Origin: Bifidobacteriaceae bacterium
GTDB lineage: Bacteria > Actinomycetota > Actinomycetes > Actinomycetales > WQXJ01
NCBI GenBank assembly: GCA_031267825.1
Contig: JAIRYJ010000034.1
Location: 1-64,000 of the forward strand
DNA: 64,000 nucleotides
Reading direction: 5' to 3'
Shown: positions 20,000 through 27,882 of the stretch, piece after piece
Layout: each line of letters opens with the position of its first letter
How positions within the stretch are numbered: the first letter of the stretch is position 1
Position numbers and translations under genes: made by a program
The notes under the pieces: model-generated
What the model was told of the DNA's origin: nothing
The model's database searches: none
The model's input: only the letters and a program-made list of their open reading frames with translations

Positions 20000-20158
20000 C
20001 CCGATCCCGTCCCCCTACTTCCAGCCCCGTCTTGGGTTGTCAGCCCATCCCGTTCAGGTGCCATGCCCGATGCCGTCCCCCAGGTTTCAGCCCCGTCTTG
20101 GGCTGTCAGCCCACCCCGTTCAGGTGCCATGCCCGATGCCGTCCCCCTACTTCCAGCC
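20000..20158. repeat. 66-bp tandem repeat (about 2.4 copies) between the sigE-like gene and the O-methyltransferase
   Basis: Units start at 20000, 20066 and 20132 with CCCGATSCCGTCCCC. Units 2 and 3 contain GATGCCGTC and unit 1 has GATCCCGTC. The 407-bp region between the divergent genes holds this array, the sigE-like upstream region near 19815-19860 and the O-methyltransferase promoter at its right end. Because 66 is a multiple of three the array is open in several frames, but I see no start, ribosome site or known protein that would make it a gene. Confidence 0.8.
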
Positions 20159-20208
20159 GTCCGCTAAGGAATGTTGGTATCAGGCCGGGCAACTTGTCTA
20201 ATCTCCAG

Positions 20209-20214
20209 TAACAT
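20209..20214 (+). promoter_or_regulatory. Probable -10 of a leaderless O-methyltransferase transcript
   Basis: TAACAT is 7 nt before the ATG at 20222, with no Shine-Dalgarno sequence between them. Confidence 0.45.
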
Positions 20215-20221
20215 CGAAGCC

Positions 20222-20872
20222 ATGGCTGGAGGCGTCGATTACGTAGCGAACTGGGTATTCGCTGAAGATTTTGTGCCTGAAACCCGGGCTCTAGCTAATG
20301 CCCGGTCACGGGCTCGGGAACTCGGTGTGCCGGCCCCCGGGCCTGGCGCTGGCGCCCTGTTGGAGGTAATGGCAGCGGCCTTGAAAGCCCGCAGCGCGGT
20401 TGAAATCGGGACCAGCGCTGGGGTGGCGATTATTCACTTGCTGCGGGCCATGCCGCCCGGCGCGATTGTGACCTCGGTTGATCTTGAAATTGAACACCAG
20501 CACGCCGCCCGCGAATCGCTCCGTGAGGCTGACGTCTCCCTCAGCCAAGTCCGCCTGATCAACTCCCGCCCGGCCGAGGTTTTACCTCGCTTGGCGGATG
20601 AGGCCTACGATCTGGTTCTGCTCGGCGGTTCCAGGCTCGAATATCCTGAACGGCTGGCTGACGCTATCCGTCTGCTGCGTCAGGGCGGGGTTCTGGTAGT
20701 TGATGGCGCCCTAGTTGACGGCCGGGTACCAGATCCGGCGCGGCGTGATCCGGTCACTGTCGCGGTGCGTGAGGTGGGCAAGATTTTGCGCCAGCATGAC
20801 GATCTGACTTTGGCGATGAATTCGGCCAGCGATGGGCTGCTGCTAGCGGTTAAGCGTCCCCACAGTCACTGA
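20222..20872 (+). CDS. Class I SAM-dependent O-methyltransferase (family 3)
   Basis: About 216 residues in the O-methyltransferase family 3 fold. The SAM motif I is VEIGTSAGVAIIHLL. An acidic SAM-ribose contact follows (TSVDLEIEH), and motif DLVLLGGS stands where the family usually has DLVFIDADK, so the usual metal-binding Asp is not in its normal context. GGVLVVDGALVDGRV is the post-catalytic strand. I chose the ATG at 20222; the frame opens at 20171. Location opposite the SigE-like gene matches Rv1220c of mycobacteria. The substrate is unknown. Confidence 0.85.
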   Translation: MAGGVDYVANWVFAEDFVPETRALANARSRARELGVPAPGPGAGALLEVMAAALKARSAVEIGTSAGVAIIHLLRAMPPGAIVTSVDLEIEHQHAARESLREADVSLSQVRLINSRPAEVLPRLADEAYDLVLLGGSRLEYPERLADAIRLLRQGGVLVVDGALVDGRVPDPARRDPVTVAVREVGKILRQHDDLTLAMNSASDGLLLAVKRPHSH

Positions 20873-20945
20873 GCCAACCAACCCGGGATCCAGCCGATCC
20901 AGCGATCCCCTCAGGTCGGCCGTGGCAGGCCCGCTCCGGTGTTCA

Positions 20946-20980
20946 GCCTAAGTCCGTGGTCAAGAGCCACGGACCTAGGC
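20946..20980. terminator. Bidirectional hairpin between convergent genes
   Basis: A 14-bp stem with one mismatch (GCCTAAGTCCGTGG against CCACGGACCTAGGC) and a 7-nt loop lies between the O-methyltransferase stop (20872) and the stop of the convergent membrane protein (21040). There is no T tract, as is common in high-GC actinobacteria. The remaining ~167-bp gap shows nothing else. Confidence 0.65.
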
Positions 20981-21039
20981 ACGCCAGCTTGCTTGTTTGC
21001 CGTGTTGACGCGGCTCGGAGGCAGCTCTTCGCCAGCCTC

Positions 21040-22962
21040 CTAAGTGCAAGCTGTGATGCGGTAGACGGCGGCCGATCCGCCTTGGTCAACCATCTCCAGG
21101 TTGCCTTCGATCCGCAAGCCACTGGTCATCTGGCTGAAAGACTCGTTATCGCGGAAAGTCTTGCCGTCAAGGTAGACGTATTCGATCCCAAGCTGATTGA
21201 TCGCTTGGCAGACTTTAGGATCTGTTCCCAGGTCGCCGAAATGCTCCTTAAGGTAGCGCCTGGGCTGGTCCCAAGCACCTGTCAAATGCGCGAAGACGAC
21301 TGGCTGGCCAATCAAAGAGTAAAGGTAGGCCGAACCGTTGGCTGGATCACCCAGGACAAGCCCGGCCGGGTCGAGCTCCTGATCGAGACGCCACATCATG
21401 TCTAGTTCAGCTTGGTCAAAGAAACGCCGGTCATCGGCTTGTGAGGTGGTGGCCGCAGCCGGGTTCAGCTCGTAATACGCCTGATACAGCCGGAACGGAC
21501 GCGCCACCGTCAGGGCCAATGCGCTGAGCAACCCAACTGAAACCACCACAGCTATCGGCAGGCGCCAGCGTCCATCCCGCCAACACCGCACCGCCCAGTG
21601 CAAACCCCACAGGATCAAAGGGATGCCAGCGACTGTCAGGACCGGTCCAAGCCGTGTCCGGTCGGAATACCACAACGCTGCCAGCGGTTCCAAGATCTTC
21701 AGTTTGGTGACAGCAGCGGCGTAAACCACCAGCACCGCCCCAAAGGATAAGATCAGCCAGCGCCGCTTGTGGCGCCGCAACGCGACCACCGCGCCGGTCA
21801 CCAAACCGGCTGCGACCAGCAGATTTGGCCCAAGCTGGAACAGTGTGGTGGCGTCGGTCAAACCCAACGCTAAAGCCACCAGCAAGTTAGATGACGTCAC
21901 CCAACCGCCATGCGCCATGACAGCTTGGACCTCATCAATCGAATAGAGCGCCACCACAGCCGCCACCGTTATCCCCAGCAAACCGACCAGCCCGACAACC
22001 GTCCAAACGCGATAGCCCGCCCGCCAGCCACGCCGCACCACGTCCATGACAATGTAGAGAGCTATCGGGCTGGCGACCAAGACATAAGAGAACATCACAT
22101 TGGGGTGCGCCAGGGCCGCACCCACAACCGCTACCAGTAAGACAGCCGAACGCATCACCCGCCCGCCGCTGGCCACCCCAACTACTCGTGCTAATTGCAC
22201 TGACCAGCCAAGTAAGCCTGGCAGCAGGGCCAGCCCAACCGAATTGGCGACCAAACCAACCATGGATGTCGGCTGGCCTTGATACAACACACCTAAGGCC
22301 GCGGCGGCCACCGCGTACCAGTGGTTCGATGGGAAAAGCACCCGCCCCAGGTAGACCAGTCCCAGGATCCAGACCAGCGAACTAGCCACCAGCAGCACCA
22401 TGTTCAGGGCGGGCCAAACTTGGGTGACAGCGGGCAACAACACGACGATCCCGTGCACCGCGGACGGATAAAAGGCGCTGGCTGCCGTCGGAGCCGTCAA
22501 ACGTCCAGCATGGAACGGTGAAGCGTCACCGGTCTGCTCAATGAACCGTGCCAGGTTACCGTGAAAAACAAGGTCCCAGCCTTGTGGCAGACCACCCGCG
22601 CCGCCCATCGCGGCCAGGTTGGTAACGTAGATGAAACCGGCCGCACCTAAGGCCGCCAGGCCAACGGTCAGCCAGGCCTTGGCGGACCAGCGTGGCAGCA
22701 GCCGTGGCGCGCGCAGCGGCGCCACCAGTCCAATCAGCCAGGCGATGGCCGCCCCGAGGGCGGCTGATCCGATCGCTGTGGCTGGCCCCCAAGGCAAGCC
22801 GACAATTGGCGCCAAAACTGACCCACCACCCAGGGCGGCCAATGTCAGGGCCGGTGATAGCGCCGCCAGTGACAGGCCACGCATACCGGCCGCCAACCCG
22901 ACAGCCATCCCAGGCAGCATTAGCCAGGCCAGCGCCGCCAATGTGGCCAGCAGTGTGATCAC
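21040..22962 (-). CDS. Large polytopic membrane protein, DUF6541/glycosyltransferase-C like
   Basis: 640 residues, with a dozen or more hydrophobic segments spread over the first ~470 residues and a soluble C-terminal domain of ~150 residues. The early WDLVFHGNLARFIEQTGDASPFH motif and YPSAVHGIVVL resemble the catalytic loop region of DUF6541 actinobacterial proteins, which look like GT-C glycosyltransferases. It starts with GTG overlapping the DUF2304 stop as GTGA. The GT2, DUF2304 and this gene form a compact operon. It probably transfers a polyprenyl-phosphate sugar to a surface glycan; that role is inference. Confidence 0.7.
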   Translation of the reverse strand: MITLLATLAALAWLMLPGMAVGLAAGMRGLSLAALSPALTLAALGGGSVLAPIVGLPWGPATAIGSAALGAAIAWLIGLVAPLRAPRLLPRWSAKAWLTVGLAALGAAGFIYVTNLAAMGGAGGLPQGWDLVFHGNLARFIEQTGDASPFHAGRLTAPTAASAFYPSAVHGIVVLLPAVTQVWPALNMVLLVASSLVWILGLVYLGRVLFPSNHWYAVAAAALGVLYQGQPTSMVGLVANSVGLALLPGLLGWSVQLARVVGVASGGRVMRSAVLLVAVVGAALAHPNVMFSYVLVASPIALYIVMDVVRRGWRAGYRVWTVVGLVGLLGITVAAVVALYSIDEVQAVMAHGGWVTSSNLLVALALGLTDATTLFQLGPNLLVAAGLVTGAVVALRRHKRRWLILSFGAVLVVYAAAVTKLKILEPLAALWYSDRTRLGPVLTVAGIPLILWGLHWAVRCWRDGRWRLPIAVVVSVGLLSALALTVARPFRLYQAYYELNPAAATTSQADDRRFFDQAELDMMWRLDQELDPAGLVLGDPANGSAYLYSLIGQPVVFAHLTGAWDQPRRYLKEHFGDLGTDPKVCQAINQLGIEYVYLDGKTFRDNESFSQMTSGLRIEGNLEMVDQGGSAAVYRITACT

Positions 22963-23399
22963 CTGTTCGGCTGCCTCGGGGTCGCTTGCCCGGCCGTGTC
23001 CGGCCGGGCCGGGGTCGCTTGCCCGGCCGTGTCCGGCCGGTCTGGGGTAGCTTGACCCGGCGTGTCCGGCGGGCGCGGCGGCGGTGCCTGGTTCAAGGCG
23101 ACCCGCCGGGAAATCGCCGTGATCATTTCCTGAGTCCTGGTATCACGCCGGTAACGCGTCGCGATATAGGAAAAGAACACCACGATCAGTGCGTAAAGCA
23201 GCAGATCAGCGCCACGCCCAACGTTGATCCGTTGAGCCACCCAAGTCAGATAATCGGGCTGCAGGATCGATGTCACAGCCACCACAGCGAAAACCACTAA
23301 ACCAATCCGACGTAACGCCTGACGGCGTTTCCCCTGGCCGCGCAACATGCCAGCGCCAAGCAACAGGACTGCGGCGATCAGAATGATCTTGATTAGCAC
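22959..23399 (-). CDS. DUF2304 small membrane protein
   Basis: 146 residues. An N-terminal segment (MLIKIILIAAVLLLGAGML), a second (IGLVVFAVVAVTSIL) and a third (LLLYALIVVFFSYIA) surround the DUF2304 pattern QPDYLTWVAQRINVGRGADL. The C-terminal ~40 residues are a low-complexity tail of repeated PDTAGQATP units encoded by ~30-bp DNA repeats. DUF2304 proteins regularly accompany GT2 dolichol-phosphate-mannose-synthase-like enzymes, as here, and are thought to act with them at the membrane. It ends in a GTGA overlap with the next gene. Confidence 0.85.
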   Translation of the reverse strand: MLIKIILIAAVLLLGAGMLRGQGKRRQALRRIGLVVFAVVAVTSILQPDYLTWVAQRINVGRGADLLLYALIVVFFSYIATRYRRDTRTQEMITAISRRVALNQAPPPRPPDTPGQATPDRPDTAGQATPARPDTAGQATPRQPNR

Positions 23400-23406
23400 A
23401 AGCGCC

Positions 23407-24096
23407 TCACTTCACCAACAGGTCAACCAAAATGTTGACAGCGTTCAGTAAAGGCTGGCCTTTAGCCCGCGAATAGGCCGAATAATGAATCTCGACTGGC
23501 TCTTCGGTGTAGCGCAAACCACGTTGTTTGATTCGTTCCAGAATCTCAGTGGCATGCGCCATGCCGCTTTGTGTCAGATTCATCAAACCGACCGCCTGAC
23601 GGTTCAAAGCCCGCAATCCGTTATGCGTGTCACTAACCTTCAGCCGCGTCGAAACCCTGGTGTAAGCCACCGCCAGACGCAACAGTGAACGCTTCGGCCA
23701 GCCCATCGGCGAAGCTTTCCGGGCAACAAAACGTGACCCTAATACGACGTCAAAACCAGCCGTCAAACGCCGAGCCAAGCGGACGGCATCGTCCACTACA
23801 TGCTGCCCATCAGCATCAAAAGTAACAACCCGAGCCATTGACGGGTCGCCCAAAACGTACTCAAAGCCCGTCTGGAGAGCGGCCCCCTGCCCCAAATTGA
23901 CCGGATGCGTCAACAACCGCACACCACGGTCAGCGAAACACCGCGCTATGCCGCCCGAGCCGTCATCTGACGCGTCATCGACCACGCAAACCCAAGGGAA
24001 AACCGCCGTCAAACCGTCAAGCACAGCTTCCAAAACCGGCGCTTCGTTAAATACCGGAACCACTACCCAAACGTCATCAAACTCGGATGCGGTCAT
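23407..24096 (-). CDS. Family 2 glycosyltransferase (polyprenyl-phosphate sugar synthase type)
   Basis: 229 residues in the DPM1/GT2 fold. VVPVFNEAPVLEAVL is at the N-terminus, VVDDASDDGS binds the nucleotide, and FDADGQH is the DxD-type metal site. LGSRFV and DTHNGLRALNR follow. It is expected to transfer a sugar from a nucleotide donor to polyprenyl phosphate on the inner face of the membrane. TAGCCT lies 6 nt before the ATG (24103-24108 on the minus strand), so the operon may start with a leaderless message. A GGACGGCATCGTCC word occurs inside the gene (23781-23794). Confidence 0.9.
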   Translation of the reverse strand: MTASEFDDVWVVVPVFNEAPVLEAVLDGLTAVFPWVCVVDDASDDGSGGIARCFADRGVRLLTHPVNLGQGAALQTGFEYVLGDPSMARVVTFDADGQHVVDDAVRLARRLTAGFDVVLGSRFVARKASPMGWPKRSLLRLAVAYTRVSTRLKVSDTHNGLRALNRQAVGLMNLTQSGMAHATEILERIKQRGLRYTEEPVEIHYSAYSRAKGQPLLNAVNILVDLLVK

Positions 24097-24238
24097 ATCA
24101 TCAGGCTAGCCGCCCGGGCGGGCGAATCAGCTCGTTAGCGCGAATCGCGCGAAAACCGACAGCACCGGATGTTTCAGCTTGCCGGACAAGGTGACCACCG
24201 GCCGTGCCTCAATTGGCTTTGGTGGGGCGATTGGGTGA

Positions 24239-24406
24239 TCAGTCAAGCACACTTGCCAGGGCGTCCCGCATGCCCTCAGCCTCGGCCGGAGACAGTTCAA
24301 CCACAAGGCGGCCACCGCCTTCCAGGGGTACGCGGATCACCAGTCCACGACCCTCTTTGACCACTTCAAGCGGTCCGTCTCCCGTCCTGGGCTTCATCGC
24401 TGCCAT
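24239..24406 (-). CDS. DUF3117 family small protein
   Basis: A 55-residue protein starting MAAMKPRTGDGPLEVVKEGR and containing RVPLEGGGRLVVELSPAEA. This matches the highly conserved actinobacterial DUF3117 family (Rv1211-like). I chose the ATG at 24406, which has AAAGGGAG close upstream; the frame opens at 24427. Function is unknown. The DNA between it and the GT2 gene (24097-24238) shows only the GT2 promoter. Confidence 0.92.
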   Translation of the reverse strand: MAAMKPRTGDGPLEVVKEGRGLVIRVPLEGGGRLVVELSPAEAEGMRDALASVLD

Positions 24407-24463
24407 GCTTGCTCCCTTTCTGAACACCCTGGATTGATCCGGGCTATTCTACCGCCCAGCGGC

Positions 24464-24868
24464 TCAATTGGCCCTTTCAACAGGCGGTGTAACTGCCGGA
24501 TCAGGTGGTGTCGCGGCTGGATTAGGTGGTGTCGCGGTTGGATCGGGGAGTGTGGTGACCTGGCTTGGTGGCGCGGCTTGGCTCAGTGCTGCGACCTGGC
24601 TTGGTGGCGCGGCTTGGCTTGTCCGCGCAAGGGCCGCTGCGACGGCCGGACTTGGCGGCGCCGCAGCGGCCTGGAGCCTTTGCAGCCTGGCGGCCCGCAG
24701 TTCACGTTTGGCCAGCGGGCTGGGCAATCCGCTCACCCAGCGGCTCCGCCCGGCTCCGTCCGCCAGCCATAGCACCAGCGGCACACACGCGACCAGGAGC
24801 AGCGGCATAGGCGAAGCGAAGCCACGCAGAAAGTCGAGGCCAGCTGACAACACAAGCGACAGGTCCAT
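24464..24868 (-). CDS. Small membrane protein with a Pro/Ala repeat tail
   Basis: 134 residues. One membrane segment (PMPLLLVACVPLVLWLADG) is followed by a basic helix (AKRELRAARLQRL) and a low-complexity tail of SQAAPPSQV and DPTATPPNPAA type repeats encoded by imperfect tandem DNA repeats. I do not recognise a family. In mycobacteria a small membrane protein (Rv1209) sits in the equivalent position, but homology cannot be judged here. Confidence 0.55.
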   Translation of the reverse strand: MDLSLVLSAGLDFLRGFASPMPLLLVACVPLVLWLADGAGRSRWVSGLPSPLAKRELRAARLQRLQAAAAPPSPAVAAALARTSQAAPPSQVAALSQAAPPSQVTTLPDPTATPPNPAATPPDPAVTPPVERAN

Positions 24869-24970
24869 TGGCGCCCTAGTCTACCCTTCGGCTGGCCTGA
24901 CCAGGCTCAAAACCGATGAAACTACCCGGTGAATCATCCAGGAGGCCTTCTGGCGCCGGAACATTTGGAA

Positions 24971-24990
24971 CTTAATTCCCCGGAGGAATT
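24971..24990. repeat. AATTCCCCGGAGGAATT element, single copy
   Basis: The 17-bp core with flanking TTA/TAG lies just downstream of the GT4 stop (24994) in a 125-bp gap. It may serve as a terminator-like hairpin. The rest of the gap shows no gene. Confidence 0.7.
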
Positions 24991-24993
24991 AGG

Positions 24994-26631
24994 TCACAGG
25001 CGCAGGGCACGGGCGATGGCGTTACGCGGCCCGGCTGGGACGCGGCGCCAGAGGCGCTTCAGCGGGCCGGGGCGGCGCGCCACCGGGTTGACCAGAGAAC
25101 CGAACAAGTGATCCCAACGTTGCGCCAGCTTGTCCTCGGAGAAGTCTTCCATTTGCCGGATGGCTTGCTCCGGCATGGCCGCCTTTTGCCAATCCGGGGC
25201 CGAGAGCAAACCGATCACCCGGTCGGCTAATGCTGCCCGATCTCCCGGCTCAACCAGGTGTCCGTTGATTCCGTCACGGATCATAGCGGCGGGACCGTAC
25301 TTGACGTCATAGGCGACCACTGGAGTGCCGTTAGCCAGGGATTCCATCACCGCTAAGGAGAAACCCTCCCACTTCGAAGTCACCAGCGAGCATTCGGCGG
25401 ACTGGAAGACCGAATTGGCGTTCTGGGTGTAGCCGCGGAACCGCACAACTCCATCCAAGCCGAGCCGCTCGGCCAGGGCGCGCAAGTCTGACTCAAGGGG
25501 ACCACTTCCCCAGACCTCAAGCCGGGCGTTCGGGATCACCTGATGCACCATGGCGAAAGCCTCAACCGCAGCTGCCACATCTTTTTCCGGGCTGAGCCTT
25601 GAAACCACCACCACTTTGCCGGGCTGGCGCGTCGCGGCGGCTGTGCCGCCGGCCGCTTCCCCAGCGGGCCTGTCATCGGTTCTTCCAGCGGGCCCGTCGA
25701 CCGACGTGTCAGTCACTCCCCCAGCGGACCCGTCAGCCGACATGTCAGTCACTCCGCCGCCGGGCCCTCCAGCCGACCTATCGCCCGCACCTCCGGCCGT
25801 CTCTATGGCATGAGGTATGACATGGATCCGGTCACCAAATCCGAACCGTTCAACCAGGTCATCGCGTTGTTGCGGGGTAAGCACAACCAGTGCGTCGGCC
25901 TCGGCCAACCTGCCTAGCAACGCCCGGTTACCTGACCTGACGACGTCACTACCAGGCCGCAAATGAATCGAATGAAAGACAAAGATTTTCCGTGCTGCCC
26001 GATTCTCCAAACTGAGCAGATCATGGTCAAGCAGTCTGGCCTCACACACCAGGTGAGTCACCGGATCCAAGCAGAGTTCGTTCATGAAATGCTGCCGGTA
26101 GCCGCCAAGCGATCTAAAGGTGCGCTCGGCCGAGGTCAACGGGTCCAGCACAACTGACGGGCCAGTCCCAGACCCTGACCCAGACTCTGACCCGTGAACT
26201 CTAGGATGACGGCGGAATTGGAAAACGCTCCCGTCTGGCCGGAACCAGAACTGCCTGACCGTCCGGCCGTCGACGCTAACCGATGCGCTGTAGAGCGAAC
26301 CGGACCGATCATCCACGAAGGCGCACTGGTAGGCCGGCAGATCGGCGCACAACCGGCGCACCACCTGGTCGCCCGCGGCGGCATCCTCCGGCGGGGCACC
26401 AGCCCGATAATGATGATTAATGTTGGTCAACCGGATGGCTCGCGGCAGCCGGTAACGTTCCTGGACAGCGGCGCAAACCGCCCCGAAGTCGGGCGCATCA
26501 TGGAAAGTCGCGATGATCGGCGCTATTCCCAGCGCGTTGGCTGTGATGCGCGCTTTACGCAGCATTGATGCGGTCAGCCCGCCATGCACGGCGTCTAGCC
26601 GACTGGTCAGAAACACATAACGCAAACGCAC
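24994..26631 (-). CDS. GT4 glycosyltransferase, poly(glycerol-phosphate) glucosyltransferase-like, with a low-complexity insertion
   Basis: 545 residues from the GTG at 26631 (preceded by AGGGGGT); the frame opens at 26766. The N-terminal part (RYVFLTSRLDAVHGGLTASM) and the HxxH-like segment FVFHSIHLRPGSDV resemble TagE/TarM-type and GtfA-type enzymes. The C-terminal GT-B half starts KVVVVSRLSPEKD, continues LEVWGSGPLE, and has the donor-site motif KWEGFSLAVMESLANGTPVV. Between the halves, about 65 residues (25617-25810) are Gly/Asp/Ser/Thr repeats such as GGVTDTSVDG, encoded by ~30-bp DNA repeats. It probably glucosylates a wall polymer. The nearby repeat-rich region 26632-26884 is its upstream DNA. 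Confidence 0.8.
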   Translation of the reverse strand: MRLRYVFLTSRLDAVHGGLTASMLRKARITANALGIAPIIATFHDAPDFGAVCAAVQERYRLPRAIRLTNINHHYRAGAPPEDAAAGDQVVRRLCADLPAYQCAFVDDRSGSLYSASVSVDGRTVRQFWFRPDGSVFQFRRHPRVHGSESGSGSGTGPSVVLDPLTSAERTFRSLGGYRQHFMNELCLDPVTHLVCEARLLDHDLLSLENRAARKIFVFHSIHLRPGSDVVRSGNRALLGRLAEADALVVLTPQQRDDLVERFGFGDRIHVIPHAIETAGGAGDRSAGGPGGGVTDMSADGSAGGVTDTSVDGPAGRTDDRPAGEAAGGTAAATRQPGKVVVVSRLSPEKDVAAAVEAFAMVHQVIPNARLEVWGSGPLESDLRALAERLGLDGVVRFRGYTQNANSVFQSAECSLVTSKWEGFSLAVMESLANGTPVVAYDVKYGPAAMIRDGINGHLVEPGDRAALADRVIGLLSAPDWQKAAMPEQAIRQMEDFSEDKLAQRWDHLFGSLVNPVARRPGPLKRLWRRVPAGPRNAIARALRL

Positions 26632-26749
26632 TACCCCCTGAATCCACCCCTGCCCACCAGGCGGTCCGGCCAGGTTAACACGGCCACCCTGACAAGCATC
26701 CGGCCCGGCCTGTGCCGTCCAAGCAGTGGGCTCCAGCACTCCCCTAAGT

Positions 26750-26851
26750 GGACGATGCCGTCCCACGAGCCGCGCCCGCGCGGGCCAGGTATGTACACTC
26801 AGATCTACGGCGCTAGCCTACTACCACGAGCCGCGCCCGCGCGGGCCAGGT
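26750..26851. repeat. 28-bp direct repeat pair with a 33-bp unique spacer, preceded by a GGACGATGCCGTCC word
   Basis: Two identical 28-bp copies at 26763-26790 and 26824-26851 begin CCACGAGCCGCGCCCGCG and end GGGCCAGGT. They are separated by 33 unique bases, a period of 61. The repeat contains the palindrome GCCCGCGCGGGC. The 14-mer word at 26750-26763 touches copy 1. This is the intergenic region between the GT4 start and the LOG stop. No gene is visible. Confidence 0.85.
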
Positions 26852-26884
26852 GTGGCGGGGCGGCAGGTGAGGCGTTGGGCGGCG

Positions 26885-27667
26885 CTAACGCTGGCCCATG
26901 CCGCCGCGGCGTGGTGTCCCGGCGGCTGCCCGGATCGTTTCGAGCGCCTCGGACGGGGTGTCAACCAGGCTGAACAAGCCCAGTTCGGCAACGCCGATAG
27001 CTCCGCTGGCCGCCACTGTGTCACGTAACCAGGTGACCATCCCAGCCCAATAAGCCGATCCCACCAGAACAACTGGGAAGCCTCTGATCTTCTCAGTCTT
27101 AACCAAGGTCAAAGCCTCAAACAGTTCATCGAACGTGCCCAACCCGCCAGGGAAAACCACAAACCCGGAAGCGTATTTGACGAACATGACCTTGCGGGCA
27201 AAGAAGTAACGGAAGTCAACGCCCAGGTCAACCCACTGATTGAGGCCTTGTTCGTGGGGCAGTTCAATGCCTAACCCAACTGACAGACCGCCAGCCTCAT
27301 GGGCACCCCGGTTGGCGGCCTCCATGATGCCAGGTCCACCACCTGTGATGACACCGTAGCCGTCACGCGCCAACCCGGCGCCGAGTTGGCGGGCCGCGGC
27401 GTAAGCCGGATCGTCTGGCCGGGTCCGGGCCGACCCAAAAACAGAGATGGCTGGGCCTATCCCATCTAGGGCGTCAAAAGCTGCCACCATCTCAGATTGG
27501 ATCCGCATCACCCGCCACGGGTCAGAGTGCTTCCAACCGGATTCGTCCCCACGGCTAGGCGCGGTTAGGAACGCCTGGTCAGCGGTGGTGGATGGAACTT
27601 GATCACCGCGGTAGAGGAACTGCCCAGTGCGGTATTCGCCAGTCGGTTGTCCTTGATCTGATGTCAT
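26885..27667 (-). CDS. LOG-family protein (TIGR00730, nucleoside monophosphate phosphoribohydrolase type)
   Basis: 260 residues. The Rossmann-like domain has ISVFGSART, GVITGGGPGIMEAANRGA and the signature PGGLGTFDELFEALT with Arg and Glu of the active site. Family members release cytokinin-type bases from 5'-monophosphates; mycobacterial Rv1205 is the closest contextual match, here too next to dapE. TAACCT lies 6 nt before the ATG (27674-27679 on the minus strand), with no ribosome site, so initiation is probably leaderless. The stop is followed by a 253-bp repeat-bearing gap. Confidence 0.92.
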   Translation of the reverse strand: MTSDQGQPTGEYRTGQFLYRGDQVPSTTADQAFLTAPSRGDESGWKHSDPWRVMRIQSEMVAAFDALDGIGPAISVFGSARTRPDDPAYAAARQLGAGLARDGYGVITGGGPGIMEAANRGAHEAGGLSVGLGIELPHEQGLNQWVDLGVDFRYFFARKVMFVKYASGFVVFPGGLGTFDELFEALTLVKTEKIRGFPVVLVGSAYWAGMVTWLRDTVAASGAIGVAELGLFSLVDTPSEALETIRAAAGTPRRGGMGQR

Positions 27668-27703
27668 CAGGCCAGGTTACTCGCCGCCCATCCAGCACCA
27701 ACC

Positions 27704-27780
27704 CGCCAAGCAACTCATTCCCCGGAGGAATTACGTGTTCCCGCCAAGCAACTAATTCCCCGGAGGAATTATGTGCTCGA
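27704..27780. repeat. Two tandem copies of the AATTCCCCGGAGGAATT element
   Basis: Units beginning CGCCAAGCAACT at 27704 and 27742 (period 38) each carry the inverted-repeat core; copy 1 has CATTCC in place of AATTCC at its left end. They lie in the 215-bp gap between LOG and dapE. The flanks differ from the copies at 16.5 and 47.5 kb, so only the core is shared. Confidence 0.8.
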
Positions 27781-27806
27781 TAACTGGCCCGAATGGCCCG
27801 CCCCAA

Positions 27807-27845
27807 ACCGCGAACACCGCGAACACCGCGAACACCGCGAACACC
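27807..27845. repeat. Tandem 9-mer ACCGCGAAC, four copies
   Basis: Four perfect units of ACCGCGAAC from 27807 to 27842, then ACC. They are intergenic, just downstream of the dapE stop. Such an array can change length by slippage. No function is visible. Confidence 0.9.
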
Positions 27846-27882
27846 CCCAACCGCAGCAGCTACAAGGACAAGGCTCGCCGGG

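Noticed and set aside
19802-20211. Three overlapping open frames across the 66-bp repeats.
   Set aside because: They are open only because the unit length is divisible by three. There is no ribosome site and the translations are low-complexity Pro/Ser without family similarity.
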